Shown: piece by piece, positions 35,301 to 47,800 of the stretch
Position numbering within the stretch: the first letter of the stretch is position 1
Layout of the letters: every line of letters starts with the position of its first letter
Source of the DNA: Gonium pectorale
Lineage: Eukaryota > Chlorophyta > Chlorophyceae > Chlamydomonadales > Volvocaceae
NCBI GenBank assembly: GCA_001584585.1
Contig: LSYV01000077.1
Span: 262,174 to 326,173 of the forward strand
Reading direction: 5' to 3'
Length of the DNA stretch: 64,000 nucleotides
Notes under the pieces: generated by a model
Seen by the model: the letters and a program-made list of their open reading frames with translations, nothing else
Told to the model about the DNA's origin: nothing
Databases searched by the model: none
Made by a program: the position numbers and the translations under genes

Positions 35301-38300
35301 CAGTTGCGGTCACAGCGGCAATAAGCGGACTTAGAAACCCATAGCGCGGCACACGACATCGAGTATGAAGCGACTCGCCGCGCAAAGCCACAACAGATGC
35401 AGTCATATACCCGCCGTCCCGCCCCCGCTACCCGGCTCCAGCTGGGCCCGCGGACCACCGCACCTCCACCGTCCGCAGGTATGCGCCGTTGTCCCTGATC
35501 GCCGCGTTGGCCACCTGTCCGGAGCGAATGTAAGGCTTCTCACACGAAACGACAGTAGGGAAGGGACACTCCTCTGCACTGACACCCTGCCAAAGGACTG
35601 CGGGACAGCGGAGACGTTGCATCAAGGTCGGAGCACCCGTAAACGGGGCAAGTGCACAGGGCGGAACGCAATGCCCGCAGCCCCAGTTGGGGGGGCGGCC
35701 ACCAAAATGTACCTGCTCCAGGACGATGAAGTCCACCTGCGAGGGCCGGAAGGACCGAGGAGGCCAGGGGGCAGATCAGGTGTCGCCACAGCGGGCTGGT
35801 GGTAGCGGCGGCGAGAGTGCGCTCTGGTGGTCCATCCAGCCCGCGGACATACCCCAGCAGCATCTGCGTTGGGGCCGCGCGCTGTGCGCGGTCCTCACTT
35901 GCAAGGGGGCGCCTGAAGCTGCACACCCGGAATGGAAACCTCCCACAGCCGTCGTTCGGAATGCAGCGCGTACGCCCGTACCTCGAGGTACTCGGCCAGC
36001 TGCAGGACGTCCAGCACGATGCGGTTCCTGACCAGCTGCATCACTGGGATGCCGTGCGTTTGCTGGTTGTGTCCCGACAACTGCGTTCATCACCGTCAAT
36101 TGGGGTCGGATCTTTGTAGGAGCGGGTCGAACTGGCTAGAGCTTTCGCATGCCGTGCCCGCGTTCTGCATGGCCAAGCACGCCCAGCATCTCGCACCATT
36201 GCGAGAGGACAGAGGGGTCGACGTCCCATCTGAGCGGCGCCGAAATACTCTACTAGTCCAACCAACCCGCCGATCGAACCCCCCGACTCACGTCCTGGCA
36301 GGGCGGCCCCGCCAGCAGTATGATGCGCATGCCCCTCCGCGGCAGCAGCAGCTCGCTGACGAGCACCCGGCGGAGGAAGGCCAGCAGGAGGGCGGGGCAG
36401 CCGAGGTCGCCGGTCTCCACCCACTCGTACTCGCCCACCGGGTAGTCCGGCCAGGACCTGCGGGTGCGTGCGAGCGTGCGCCCACATGCAGGGGCATGCT
36501 CATATGTATACGTGTGCGTGTACGCAAGGTGAGCGTTGAGCCCACTGCCAACGCAGGCGAGAGCGTGGAGGAACAGGCCGAGCCAAGGGCAAGTGGTGAG
36601 CCCACTGCCAAGTGCCAATACAATTCAGCGTGAGGTACAGGCCGAGCAAGGGAGCAAGTGGTTGGTGCAGTGGGATCAGGTCCAACTCTAGCAGGCGGAC
36701 TCGCGGTGAGGTGGAGCACATACTGGCAGCCGACTAGGTCCTTGATGCAGCCGCTTCGGAACCGGGGGCAACCCGTGGGTGCAAGCGGCCCCGCCCAAGC
36801 CTGCCAACGAATGCTTGGACGGGAGAAAGGCATCCACCCCACAACGTACGTCCTTCCCAACTCCACCGAAGGGAGGATGCACAAATATGGAGGCATGTGG
36901 AGGCCCTGGCCGCCAGCTTCCATACCCGCCACTCACTCCTTGTGTCGAGCCGGGTCGTACTTCCAGCGCACCAGGAACTCCAGCCGGCAACGCTCCTGCT
37001 GCAGCTCCTCCACCAGCTGGCCATCCTTGCACTCCGGCGCGCCATGCACCAGCCGCATGGCCACTATGTCCTGCACCTCCCACGCGTCGTCGCCACCGCA
37101 GTCCTCGTCCTCCTCCTCCTCTGCTGCCTCCTCCTCTGTTGCCACCTCCACTGCTACTGCCTCTGCTGCTGCCTCCTCTGCTGCTGCCTCCTCGGCTGCT
37201 GCCGTTGCCCCGTTGTCCGCCTCCATGGCCTCCCTCGCCGCCGCCGCGGCAGGACCAGCTGCAGCAGCCTGCTGCACCTGCTGGCCCCGCCTGCTGGCCC
37301 GCCGCGACCGCCCCTTCTTGGTCCGCCGTTGTCCGTCCCCTCCCTCCTGGGCTCCTGGCCGCTGTGCGCTGCCCTGTGCCCCGCCCTGCTGGGTCGCCTC
37401 TTGCGCCATGAGCTTGTCATAGAGGTCGTTGACCATGCGGACCAGGAAGTAGAATACCCGCAGCTGCGCCAGGAGAGCCACCACGTCGTCGTTCTTGTTG
37501 GCGGTGTACGTGGTGAGGGGGGAGATCCTGTTGTCCAGCCCCCACCCATGCCGAACCTCCACCACCGGCACAGCGGCCATCGCCGGCTGGGCCGGCCCTG
37601 CCGCGGAAGACTGTAGCGACTCATCTGCGGAGCTTGTGCCGGTGCTGTCCGCAGGGGAGGTCCCCCGAGGGACGGCGCCAGCGAGCTGCGTGGCACCAGG
37701 CTTCTCAGTGGGCTGGGCGGGCCCGACCGGCTCGTCAGCGGACTGCTGAGGCTGACCTTGACGGGCCGCTGCAGGCCATGAGAGCGGCTGTCTTGCCGCC
37801 GATGGCCCAGAGTCCCCATCGGCAGTGCAAGGGCTGGGCGCACAGCCGTCCACCATCCGCTGGCGGCTGTGGGTGCTACCCGACGCTGCAGCGGTGCGGC
37901 CACTGGCAAGCGGTGGGCGCCGCTGAGCGGTGTCCTGCCCCCCGGAGCCACTGTCCACCGGCGCCTCGCAGTTGTCGCCGGTCGCTCCTGCCCCTGCCCC
38001 TGTCCCTGCTGCACACGCGTGCCGCAGGCATTCGTGAAGCCGCGGGTCCGAGCCTCCCGCGCCGCTGCACAGGTCCAGGATGTGATAGAGGACAACCCCG
38101 CCCTTGCAGCCCTCCCCTGCGACCCTGTCCTCCCCTCCGACATTCCGCAGCGCGGGGTCCACCGCACGCTGGCCACCAGACGCAGCAAGGGCCGCCTCCT
38201 CCGGCACCTGCCCCGCCGCTGTCAGGAAAGGCACAATGACAACCGGGCTGGGCAACTGCTGCCCTTTTGTCTTGCCAGCTGCGGGCTTGGTGGGTGCGGC

Positions 38301-40376
38301 GAGCGCAAGCGCTGGCATCCATGGCTTGATCCGCGTGGAGGCGCTGTGGCAGGACCGAGTGGTGCGCCTGGAGCGACTGGGCGCTGCACTGGACGCGCCC
38401 TCAGGCCGGTGAGCCCGACAGGTCTGCATGGTAGCATGGACGCATGCACGCAAGGGCAGCAGCAGAAGGACGTAATCTTGTACGTTCAACCATTCTGAGT
38501 GGTTGAGACTTGCTCAGCATAAAGCATCCCCTCCCTTGCTGTGCGCTCAGGGACGCCCAGCCAATGCGGTTGTACCTGCAGCATCCCGTATACAAGAACA
38601 AGGAAGCCCCTAGGGGCACAAAGATGGGAGACTCACCCGGAAGTGCTCGTCCATGGTGGTGTTCCACCACAGGGTGGTCTCTGGGCTTGCGCCGTGTGGC
38701 AGGCCGTTGCCGTACACGACATTGGCGCGCCTGAATGCGCGGGCGACACGAGTGGGCCAGTTACGGTGGGCCCCTACAGAACTACAATACAGGAAGCACA
38801 CCTGCACGAGTACCATCCATGCGCGTGTTGACAGCAAAAAGGAGGGACAACACGAACAGGTGAAGCCAGCCAAGCTGTACCCGAGCCGCAGAGAGCACTG
38901 TACGACACCTGGACCTCGCCAGTAGCCCCCCGATACTCACTCCGCCAGGCTCTGAAACGACACCTCGTTGGCCCATTGCCCAGATCGGTTCTCCGCCTTG
39001 AAGACCCGGTTCCGGTCCACCTCCACCGGAACACCAACGAACACCCGCTCGTCATCCTTGTCGCGGCACTCGCTGCGCACGACCAATGCCAGATATGTTC
39101 GAGCAGTTTCACTTCCCTTACGCGAATATGTATGTCCACAAGTGAGGTACGGGTCGCGATGCAACTTGTACAGGCATGTATGCGGAGGGTGGCCACATCT
39201 TTTGAGACCTCGGCACGAGTAGATGTGACAACAGCACGGACGTGATGACAATACGTTGAACGTGTACACAACACTCACTCTTTCTTGCTAGTCTTGAGCT
39301 GCACCGCCCAATGGGTCTCGTTGTACTGTGCAAGCAACAGGAATGGGACCGGTACCGGTTAGGGGAATCACTTCAGGCTAGGAGAAGTAAGGGCCCTTTA
39401 GGACGCCGCAGCCCTGCTGTTGCGCACCTCCCGGGCCTACCTCTCTAAGATCCTTTATTCAAGAGATAGGGCAGACCTATATGTATGCACCGTTGCCAGT
39501 ACGAACCTGGTAAAACCAGGTCCCCTTGATTATCACGTCCTTCTCAAGCTCGAGGCGCTTGTGCTCCGGCGCGTCGTCCCAGCCCTGTATTGTACGTATT
39601 GCATCATTTTCACCGAATGGCCAAGGTTCCCACCGGCAGGATAGATGCAGCTAGCAACATATCCAGGTGTAGCGCTTGTATGTGTCGAGCTGCATCCGTG
39701 CTAGTGGCGCAACCTTGGCTTGAATAGAGCTGTATCATCCACCATGTCATCAGCCGTAAGCCGCCAGTCACCGTACACCCGGCTATCCTCTGTCCCGCCC
39801 GTGCAAATGCCATGCCTGTCATCGTCCATAATTCGGTCTGTCCTCGTCCGTTCGGCTGCGTGCATACGCGCGTGCCTTCACTTGGATGCCTCTTCGCTGT
39901 CGTGCGGCGCTGCCACCACTGATGTAAACTCACCTCTGGGTATACGATGTCGGATACCTTGAGTGGAGGGAAGAGGATGCAGGAAGGGTCGCTTTGAAGG
40001 CCGAGAGCACCCCGCTCCGTGGCTGGCTAACGAACCAGTGCTACTGAAGGGCGACGTACCTCCATGATGCAATGTGGACCAGGCTGGCTCCCCTCGCTCA
40101 TCTCCACCTTGTAACATTGTCCCCGATGCACAGACCCCTGCGTGGGGAAGCGCGCAGATGGCGAAAGGGGCGGTTTTCAGCCGAGCTACCTGCCTGGGAA
40201 GAGAGGATGGGATCAGCGGATCAGCGGAGCAAGCACACAGCGTGGTTATCAACATTGGTAATACTGGAGTCGCGTGGGAAAATGTAGAAGGGAATGCCTG
40301 CGGAAAGCCTAACCTCCAAAACGCAAGTGCGTGCAATGCGACTGCACACATCCTCCTTAGTAATCGTAGTATTCAT
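29327..40376 (-). CDS. Chromomethylase-like DNA (cytosine-5) methyltransferase A
   Basis: Predicted nuclear C5-cytosine methyltransferase. Exons: 40376-40314 (tentative start), 40137-40060, 39957-39934, 39837-39772, 39584-39507, 39325-39279, 39072-38941, 38730-38637, 38423-36937, 36457-36292, 36062-35982, 35736-35713, 35514-35464, 35290-35221, 34749-34730, 34581-34442, 34043-33846, 33502-33088, 32816-32771, 32648-32539, 32117-31612, 31162-30955, 30628-30356, 29821-29327. The total is 1,623 codons in phase. BAH-like exons cover residues 22-190. Motif I is DLCSGAGG (about 311). A chromodomain-like segment runs from DIVAMRLVH through LEFLVRWKYD. Motif IV is AGPPCQD (740-745) with the catalytic Cys. 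Motif VI reads VLEQ rather than ENV. Motif VIII is APQDRSRLFVFG, motif IX TPREQACIQ, motif X QQVGNSWAPCLARAVG. About 450 residues separate VIII from IX. The tail is highly acidic. The first exon and the 34442/34043 junction (TAG acceptor) are least certain. Confidence 0.88.
34730..34749 (-). other. 20-nt microexon of methyltransferase A (FYGAPQ)
   Basis: Lies between AACAG and GTGAGC on the minus strand. It restores phase between exons 35290-35221 and 34581-34442 and supplies FYGAPQ, the family's conserved (A)YGxPQ block before the motif VIII arginines. Without it the conserved block is missing. Confidence 0.85.
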
Positions 40377-41629
40377 AGATGCTAGCGTGAGATGGGACCC
40401 ACCAGGGGGACGCTGGCGGGAGCGAGAACTTTCGACCCGTCCCTGGGTCTTAAACGCACGCCAGCCTCTGGAGTCATTGTTCTGGCCAGTCGTCATTGAT
40501 ACATGTGTCATTGATCCAGTACCTCGCTAGGCTGCATCAACCCAGGACGCAATCCCCACGCCACGGTCATCATTATTAGGGTACACCTATGCCGTCTGCC
40601 ATTGTGCTATACATGTCAGCCTATGCAAACAATCGCTACGGCTCGACGCGGCGCTACGGCGCGTGCGGTGCGTGCCGTGCTCGTCCAGGTCGGCGTATGA
40701 CCAAGCGTGCTGGGGCATAATATGAAGCTAGAAATGTGGTGCATAAAAATATGCATGCAAGATAAATTAGTACAACCTACTGTATCGACAGCCCGGGACA
40801 GCCGACCACAGTGCCCGATATGCGCCAACATGCCTTGCATCGTCGCAGCACAAAGAAGAGATTTCTCCTTGCTGGCGTGAGCACCGCGAAGCTCGGATGC
40901 CTGTTGGCGGCGAATCAGCTTGACACGGCCTGCTGGGCGTGCTGGGTGCACGGAGGTCTGGTAACCGCTGAGCGCCGTCGGACCGGTGGTCGTGACGACA
41001 ACACCACCGCAGCTCAACCTTGACACCTTGCAGTTCAACAGGTGAATTCCGACAAACCGGGTAAGCTGGCAAGACGGTCTTTTGGGGGGCGGGACGAACG
41101 TCAAATGTCTTGCCAGCACTGTACCCGCCCGCCGTATTCGAAACGTCGCGCCTTCGGGCGTGTATTACCGCAGAGGCGGGCTCCCTCTTTCTGTGCACAT
41201 TTCTTTTTTTTGACAGGCGGGCGTCCGATTCCAGCCGCCCCTCCAGCCCTTCCTGACTGCAGCCGCCTCACCAGCCCCTCCCTTCCCCCGCCTTGCGTTC
41301 TCGACGGGTCGCTGCCCGACTACCGGCTGACTGAGAGCAATTGTTTACAAGACAGATAGACTTCGTTACAGTACCCTCGCGCTGGGAGCCCCGGCCTGCC
41401 ACCTGGAAATCACTGCGACGAGAGTACGGGCAGCAAGGCAGCACCAGCAGACAAACCAAGCAATGAAACCGTGGCCTAGTGCTTAACCCAGTCCGGGGGC
41501 CCGTGACAGGGCATGCGAAAACCCGCACACGGACCGCGCACAATGGAGACCCGCCACCCAACATGTCCAAAATGTCTATGGAGTCATTAACCTGCGCCAT
41601 GCCGGAGCCAGTCCCGACCACGATGTCAC

Positions 41630-42016
41630 GCCATAACGCGTGATATGCAGAACGCGTGCTGTGCGGCATGCCTATTGAGCATGCCCCTGTTTTTGTGGTG
41701 CGAGTTGTTGTCGCGCGGACTGACTCATGCCATGGCAGTCCCGGACATGAGGATGAACCGCTAGGCGCACCTGGTAGTTGCAGGTAGCGCGTGTCTTGTG
41801 TGTATTTGGACTTAGCACTGGCTTCCCGATGTACGGTTAGCGGTTACGGAAGCGGATAAGGATTGCAGGCAAGGGCCTTGTTTGTACGGCACTTGCCGGG
41901 GGCCAAGCGCCGTGGCGAAGCGCCACCAGGCGTCTTGGCGCGCTTACGCTGACGTTCGTAGTTCATCACGAGCGGTGCCTTTTGGAGTTGCCACTGGCAT
42001 TACAGCTTGCCTGCTT
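41630..42016 (+). repeat. 387-bp direct repeat, copy 1 (abuts N gap)
   Basis: Appears identical to 42037-42423 as far as I can compare by eye. It ends exactly where the 20-N gap begins, and copy 2 begins exactly where the gap ends. That geometry indicates two contig ends carrying the same sequence rather than a biological duplication. Confidence 0.85.
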
Positions 42017-42036
42017 NNNNNNNNNNNNNNNNNNNN
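42017..42036. other. Assembly gap (20 N)
   Basis: Twenty N between the two 387-bp copies. Probably a false gap joining overlapping contigs, or a collapsed tandem array. Confidence 0.99.
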
Positions 42037-42423
42037 GCCATAACGCGTGATATGCAGAACGCGTGCTGTGCGGCATGCCTATTGAGCATGCCCCTGTTTT
42101 TGTGGTGCGAGTTGTTGTCGCGCGGACTGACTCATGCCATGGCAGTCCCGGACATGAGGATGAACCGCTAGGCGCACCTGGTAGTTGCAGGTAGCGCGTG
42201 TCTTGTGTGTATTTGGACTTAGCACTGGCTTCCCGATGTACGGTTAGCGGTTACGGAAGCGGATAAGGATTGCAGGCAAGGGCCTTGTTTGTACGGCACT
42301 TGCCGGGGGCCAAGCGCCGTGGCGAAGCGCCACCAGGCGTCTTGGCGCGCTTACGCTGACGTTCGTAGTTCATCACGAGCGGTGCCTTTTGGAGTTGCCA
42401 CTGGCATTACAGCTTGCCTGCTT
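42037..42423 (+). repeat. 387-bp direct repeat, copy 2
   Basis: Second copy of 41630-42016; unique sequence resumes with AAGACCC at 42424. Confidence 0.85.
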
Positions 42424-44389
42424 AAGACCCATTGTAAGTTCAGAGTCGTAGTCTGTCGCGTCTCTGACCCTGCGTGCCCTGAAGGCACACGTCGCTCCAC
42501 CAGCTCCCGCTGTGTGAGAGTAGCCCATCTCGTATCTACCCATCGCGCCAAGAGTGGCAGAAAGCACATACGGGTCAACAGGCCCACACACAGGTATCAA
42601 GCGCTTCTGCCGCTGCCAAGTTTATTCGAGACTGCTTTGGGCTTTAGGCATCGTAACATGATTACTGTTATGAAGGAGGCCCCGCCAGCTGCGGTAGGAG
42701 CCTACCTACAGGCTGTCTGGGATACCAGGCACGCCATACTTCGGCGTCAGGCGCTGAAGCGGGGTAGAGACGAGGACCATAACCCGCTCCCCCACCCCAA
42801 TATTCGCAGTTCGTCCATGGGCCCCCCCCGGCTTTGACGGATGTGTAACCTGTGTAACCTGTGTGTCAAGTAGGAGAGGGAGGAGCGCCTTGCTGCACTG
42901 CTATGATCCCGCGAGGTACATACTTGTAGTTCCTACAGGATCCCCTCTCCTCGCCCCAATCCCTCTCCCCTACCAAAAGCACACGAACTCAGCAGGCAGG
43001 CAGGCATTGGCAAGCGAGCACAAGCCATCATCTTGAGACGCCATTGCATCATACGCCGCCCCGTGATCGATGTCTTTCACCCGTGCGGCCCGCGGAGTAG
43101 CTAGGGGGCGGGAACCGAAGGCAGGGATCGGCAGCTGGCGCCGGACGTTGCGGTACATTCCGGGCGAGATGTCCTGCTGTTCACAAGCCGAGCCTTCTGC
43201 TTTACAGGACACACAATTGCCTCCCATCATGTTTCCCAGGTGGAGTAGGGTGCCGAGAGTGCAGGACCTTCGGGCGGTACGCAGTCTTTTTTCACTCGCT
43301 CCAACGTGCTGTACCCCCTTTCAACGCACGGAGCTCATCCATGGCCGAGTGTGGCTGCAGGCGGGGACCAACCCAAGGGCACCCGTCATCGCCGCGGCGG
43401 CAGTGTTCCGAGCCGCTCTTGGGCCACCTGCAAGCCGTACTGTCAGGTTGCGATGGCACTGGTGGCAGCCCCACAACGCAGACAGGGGCCTGAGCCAAAT
43501 GCCGCAGTCACTCGTGCTGCATCCGCATGCAACCCTGTGAGACGCACCTTGATGGCGCCCCAGGAACCCCTCAGGGCTGGCTTAAGCACAGCTTCAACAA
43601 CTTGCATTCAAGGCCCCTACGCAGCTCGTCAAAGCGGCACCAAATATTCACGCCAGCCACTCCAGCGACCTGGCACGGACGTGAGTAAGGGCACCATAAC
43701 AGTCCGTTCCACGACACATAGATTAGGCACAGCCCAAGTGACGGAGCAGTATGCTGGTGGCTCCCTGAGGCTCATGCGACCGCATCCAACCATCAACAAG
43801 GCACGCAGCCCACATCGGCGCTCATGCGCGCAAGCCTCGGCACGGGATACATAACATTAGAGCCGCTGACCCATGCGGCGAATCAGGGTCAGGAAACTGA
43901 CAAGCCCCGGTAGGTTTGCATGGCTCGCAAACCGAGCCATGCAAAGAGCCCGACCCATGAAAAGGCAGCCCTCGTCCAGCGCCCACGGCCGAACCGCGAC
44001 ATGCCACGGTCATCCTCGCATGCACATCGCACGGTGGCCTGCACCTTTGTTACCCGGCATCCCAGCATTTTTGTGCCTCGCGGCACAGGCGAGCCATAAG
44101 AAACCCAAACACCAGAATGTGAAGTCCAGTGGCTTAGCAAAGAACCATACCGCCCCTAAAACTCGACCTTGAACCTGCTTCGTGACACCACCTAAATCGT
44201 GACCTAAACAGCCAAAGTGGGAATTGATCATGATCACTTTACCCTCTTGAGCACCTTGGGATGTGTACACAATGAACCGCATACCGTAGTGCACCTGCCT
44301 GCCGTACTACTGCCGTGAGCCATCTCCATATCGCCATCCTGCCCTCCCAAGCTCGTGATTAACGTCACCCACCCGCAGCAAGCTAGGAC

Positions 44390-44394
44390 TTACA
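44390..44394 (-). promoter_or_regulatory. Candidate TGTAA polyadenylation signal (methyltransferase B)
   Basis: TTACA on the plus strand gives TGTAA on the minus strand about 470 nt after the proposed stop of B. It supports a transcript end here and argues against further coding exons downstream. Confidence 0.4.
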
Positions 44395-44866
44395 TCTTGC
44401 CAAAATTCCAGCACAGCTCCGCCTGCCTTCTTTCTGCACCGAAAGTGACTACCGTAGACTCGGCGGGCCTGCTCTGGTATGCTGATCTGATGACGTACCC
44501 AGGCTCCCTATCAGGAAGAAACCCGTATTTTACTCGTTTGCTGTCGGCTGTGTCCATCCCCCCATGGCGCCGCGCCTCCCTTCCATGCTCGCCATCCCAT
44601 CGTCGGCGCGCCACCCGCCCTCGCATGCCCGCTTGGTGCATCCAAACGACCCGACAGGACCCGACCCGTGCGCGCCGCAGCACACGCCCAACTCGGGGCT
44701 CACCAGTACGCACTACGCCACTGGTTGAGCAGCCCCCCTCGAGGCCACCCAGGAGTCACATCAGCTTGGGCTCGCAAGCCACAACGACGCCATGCCGATC
44801 CCCATGCCGGGCCCGTTGCCAGGCCACAGACGCAGCCGCGCCGGCGGCCGCCACCGGCGACCGCCC

Positions 44867-47800
44867 TCACCCGTTCGCCCGCAGCCACCCCGCCACCGCC
44901 AGCCGCAACGAGGCCGCCCAGGAGGCCGCCGCCAGAGGCGAAACGCTCTCCCCCGTCAGCCCCACCTCGGCGCGCTTCTCGCCCTCCAGGCCCCGGCGGG
45001 CCGCAGCGAACGCGCTTGCGGCCTCCCTGGCGTTGCGTGGCTCGCAGTAGAACTGCCGCACCACCTCCTCCAGGTCCTCATCGGAATCCGCGTCGGCCTC
45101 ACCGGCGGCCCCTGCGTCGTGATCCCCGCCCTCGCCCCCGCTCCCGTCCACATCGTCGTCGTCGTCGGTTCCGTCGTCGCCACCACTGCCGCAAAGGTGC
45201 TCCTCGCTGGCGTCGATGTCGCCGCGCAGGCCGCTTACCGGCCCACCGTCGGAGGCTGCCTGCGGGCGGTGTGAAGGGCCTGCAGCGCCGGCAGCCGCCT
45301 TGCCCTCCGCGTGCGCCGCCTCGTCCTCGCGCTCAGGGTCGCCTTCGTGGCCGCCCTGGTGGCGGTCGCAACCGCCATCCTGCTCCTCACTGGGAGCGTC
45401 CACCTCCATGTCATCACAGCCCTCCACGCCCTCGCCCATAGCCTTGTCGCCCTCCTCGCCGTCGGCGCCGGCGGCGCCGGGGGCGGAGGCGGCGGAGGGG
45501 GCGCCACCCATCGCAGCCGCCCCGCCAGCGCCGCCGGCACCGCCTGGCGCCTCCGCCCCCTGGCCGTCTTGGCGACCCACCGAGAGGCGGGTCCACAGCC
45601 GCTCTGCGACGCGCAGCGCCCGCAGCGCCGTCTTGACGACAGTGCGGTAGGACAGGACGCCGTGCACCATTCCGTGCTGGGAAAGGGCCTCGTGCGATGG
45701 CGCGACGCAGAGCGCGAAGAAGTCGGGCACGCCCTGCGTGGTGGAACACGACCGCGGCAGGCAGGCACACTTTGCCGCACGCCTGCTTTTGTCTACGCCC
45801 CTCTGCATTATTTGTGCATTTGTGAGAGGCGCTTTCACGGACGGCCCCAGGGCAGAAGTAACGAGGCCGGGGCTGGGCCTCCGGGTTCGCGCGCTGCTCG
45901 GCGGAGCGCCTCTTGGAGCGGTTCCACCGGGAGACCGGTCGCCGTGTTCACGGGGGTTGGGGCTGGTGGCACAAGGGAGCCGCGGACCCAGGGCCGCAGC
46001 GGGAAGACGGCCAGCAGGGCAGTGCCACTGTGTTGCTGCAAGCGGGCCCGGTGTCACGAGGGCGGTGCTGATCGCACAGGGAGTCAAGGGGTCGGCCTCC
46101 TGCGCTCCTAAGGCATGAGGCGGCCTAGCTAACTGTCCCAGCGCGCTCAGATGAAGATGGTGACTCACGTGCTTGCGCAGGAGCTCCCGATTCGTGAATA
46201 TGCGGTCCTGCACGGGGTGGCCCAGGGGCCTGCGCGCCACCTCGTAGCAGCAGTCGATGACGCCGAGGAACCCGCCCCAGCCCGTCCGTGCGTAGGCGCT
46301 CTGCTCGTCCTGCAGCGACTTCTCCACCCTGCGTTCAGCGGGCGGCGTCAGCGGGTGTTGGGGAAGAGGAGAGGTCACAATGGGCGGGGCAAAGGCTACC
46401 ATAGCCAGCAAAGAACGGGCGGTAGGGAGTGGAACAGCATGCAACGGAGGGGGGAGGTCCTGATGGCGCTGCCCCCTTGTGTAGCGGCATGCACGCCGCA
46501 GCCAGCAGTGGGGCACATCCGGAAGGTGCTGTGACTGCCTCCGTTGCTGCTGCTGCTTCAGTGGTTAAGGAGGAACTGCTCGGGCAACAGCGAAGGACTG
46601 CGCACAGGAGCATCCTCCCCACGCTCGCGTAACGCTCCGTTCCGCAAGACGCGTGAAGCATGTAGGCCTCGGCTCGGCTCCAGCCACGGGCTCGAGGCGG
46701 GACGCAGCAGTCCGATATTCAGTTACTCACCACGGTCTTTCGCCGCAGCTCAAGGCGAGCATCGACCGGATTCCTGCGGACGAAGCCAGGATTGGGACAG
46801 GACAGTGTCTGGCGGCGCGGCATACCTGTAACGAAGGCGTCAGGTTTTGCACGCATTCGCTCGGCACGTATGACTAGAAGTGTCAATGGACATCAGAACT
46901 GCGAACTCTGTCAGCGCAGCACCCATCCGCACAGCATTCAACGACCTGGCTGGAGGCGGTGCCCAAATGCGGCGCGCTCGCCACTGCGCAGAGCCGGCCC
47001 GTCACCCCTGCGCACCTGGGACGTCGCTCAGGCGCTGTTCGTCCGACATGGCTGGCGGTATCAGCTGCAGCCGCTGCATGTCCGCTACGCTCTGCGTCAC
47101 CGGCCAGTGGTTCGCCACCCAGCGCTCCCCAGCAGGCACTCCGCCTGCGGCGTCCTCGCCGCCGCCACGGCCGCCCCCAGCACCCGCCCCGCCGCCCGCG
47201 TCGGCAGCGCCCTGCCCAACGCGCGGCGCGTTGCCGTCGTCTGCCGCTCCGGCGCCGCTGCCCAACTTGGCGGCCCCGGCTGCGCTGCAGTCGCCACCAC
47301 CCCCGGCGGGAATGAGGCTGGCCCCTGGACCGGGTGAAGCAGCATGCTGGCGTCCGCGTGGGCCGCCCTCCGGGGCTCCCGCGTCTTCCTGAAGCCCTTT
47401 CGCCAGGCGCAACTCTGTCTCCAGGATAGAGCGAAAGCGCCCGAAGACGCTGCGAAAGACCCGGTCTGCGAGCGCCATCTCCTCCAGCATCTGACACGGC
47501 AACAACACAGAGGAAGCTCATGAATGCACCCGCAGTTGCCTGGACGTAGTCGGCGTGACAAAGAACGACAGGAGCGCGGCAGCCAGGCCGTAGTGCGGGT
47601 GGCGCGCTGCTCTGGAGAGCGACAAAGAGCGACAGACGCAAGGCAGGTACAGCAGAGGAGCACGGCTTTCGGATGTGCGCTGCGCAGCCGGAAGCTCACC
47701 GCTACGCCCAGCCTCCGGCGCAGCTGGCGGATCTGCGCTTCCCACTCGCTGCGCCGCTTCAGGACGCCCGTGGGCGCCGACGCGATCCAGGCCTGCCATG

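Larger units (their letters stand above)
40377..44866. other. Intergenic region between methyltransferases A and B
   Basis: No gene supported. Includes the promoter side of A, the 387-bp duplicated segment around an N gap (41630-42423), and the 3' UTR of B with a TGTAA at 44394-44390. Open frames at 43000-44300 show no splice logic or family motifs. Extra 5' exons of A may lie at the left of this stretch. Confidence 0.5.

Noticed and set aside
41630..42423. LTR pair of a retrotransposon
   Set aside because: The copies abut the N gap exactly on both inner sides, with no internal coding sequence, TG...CA ends or flanking duplication.
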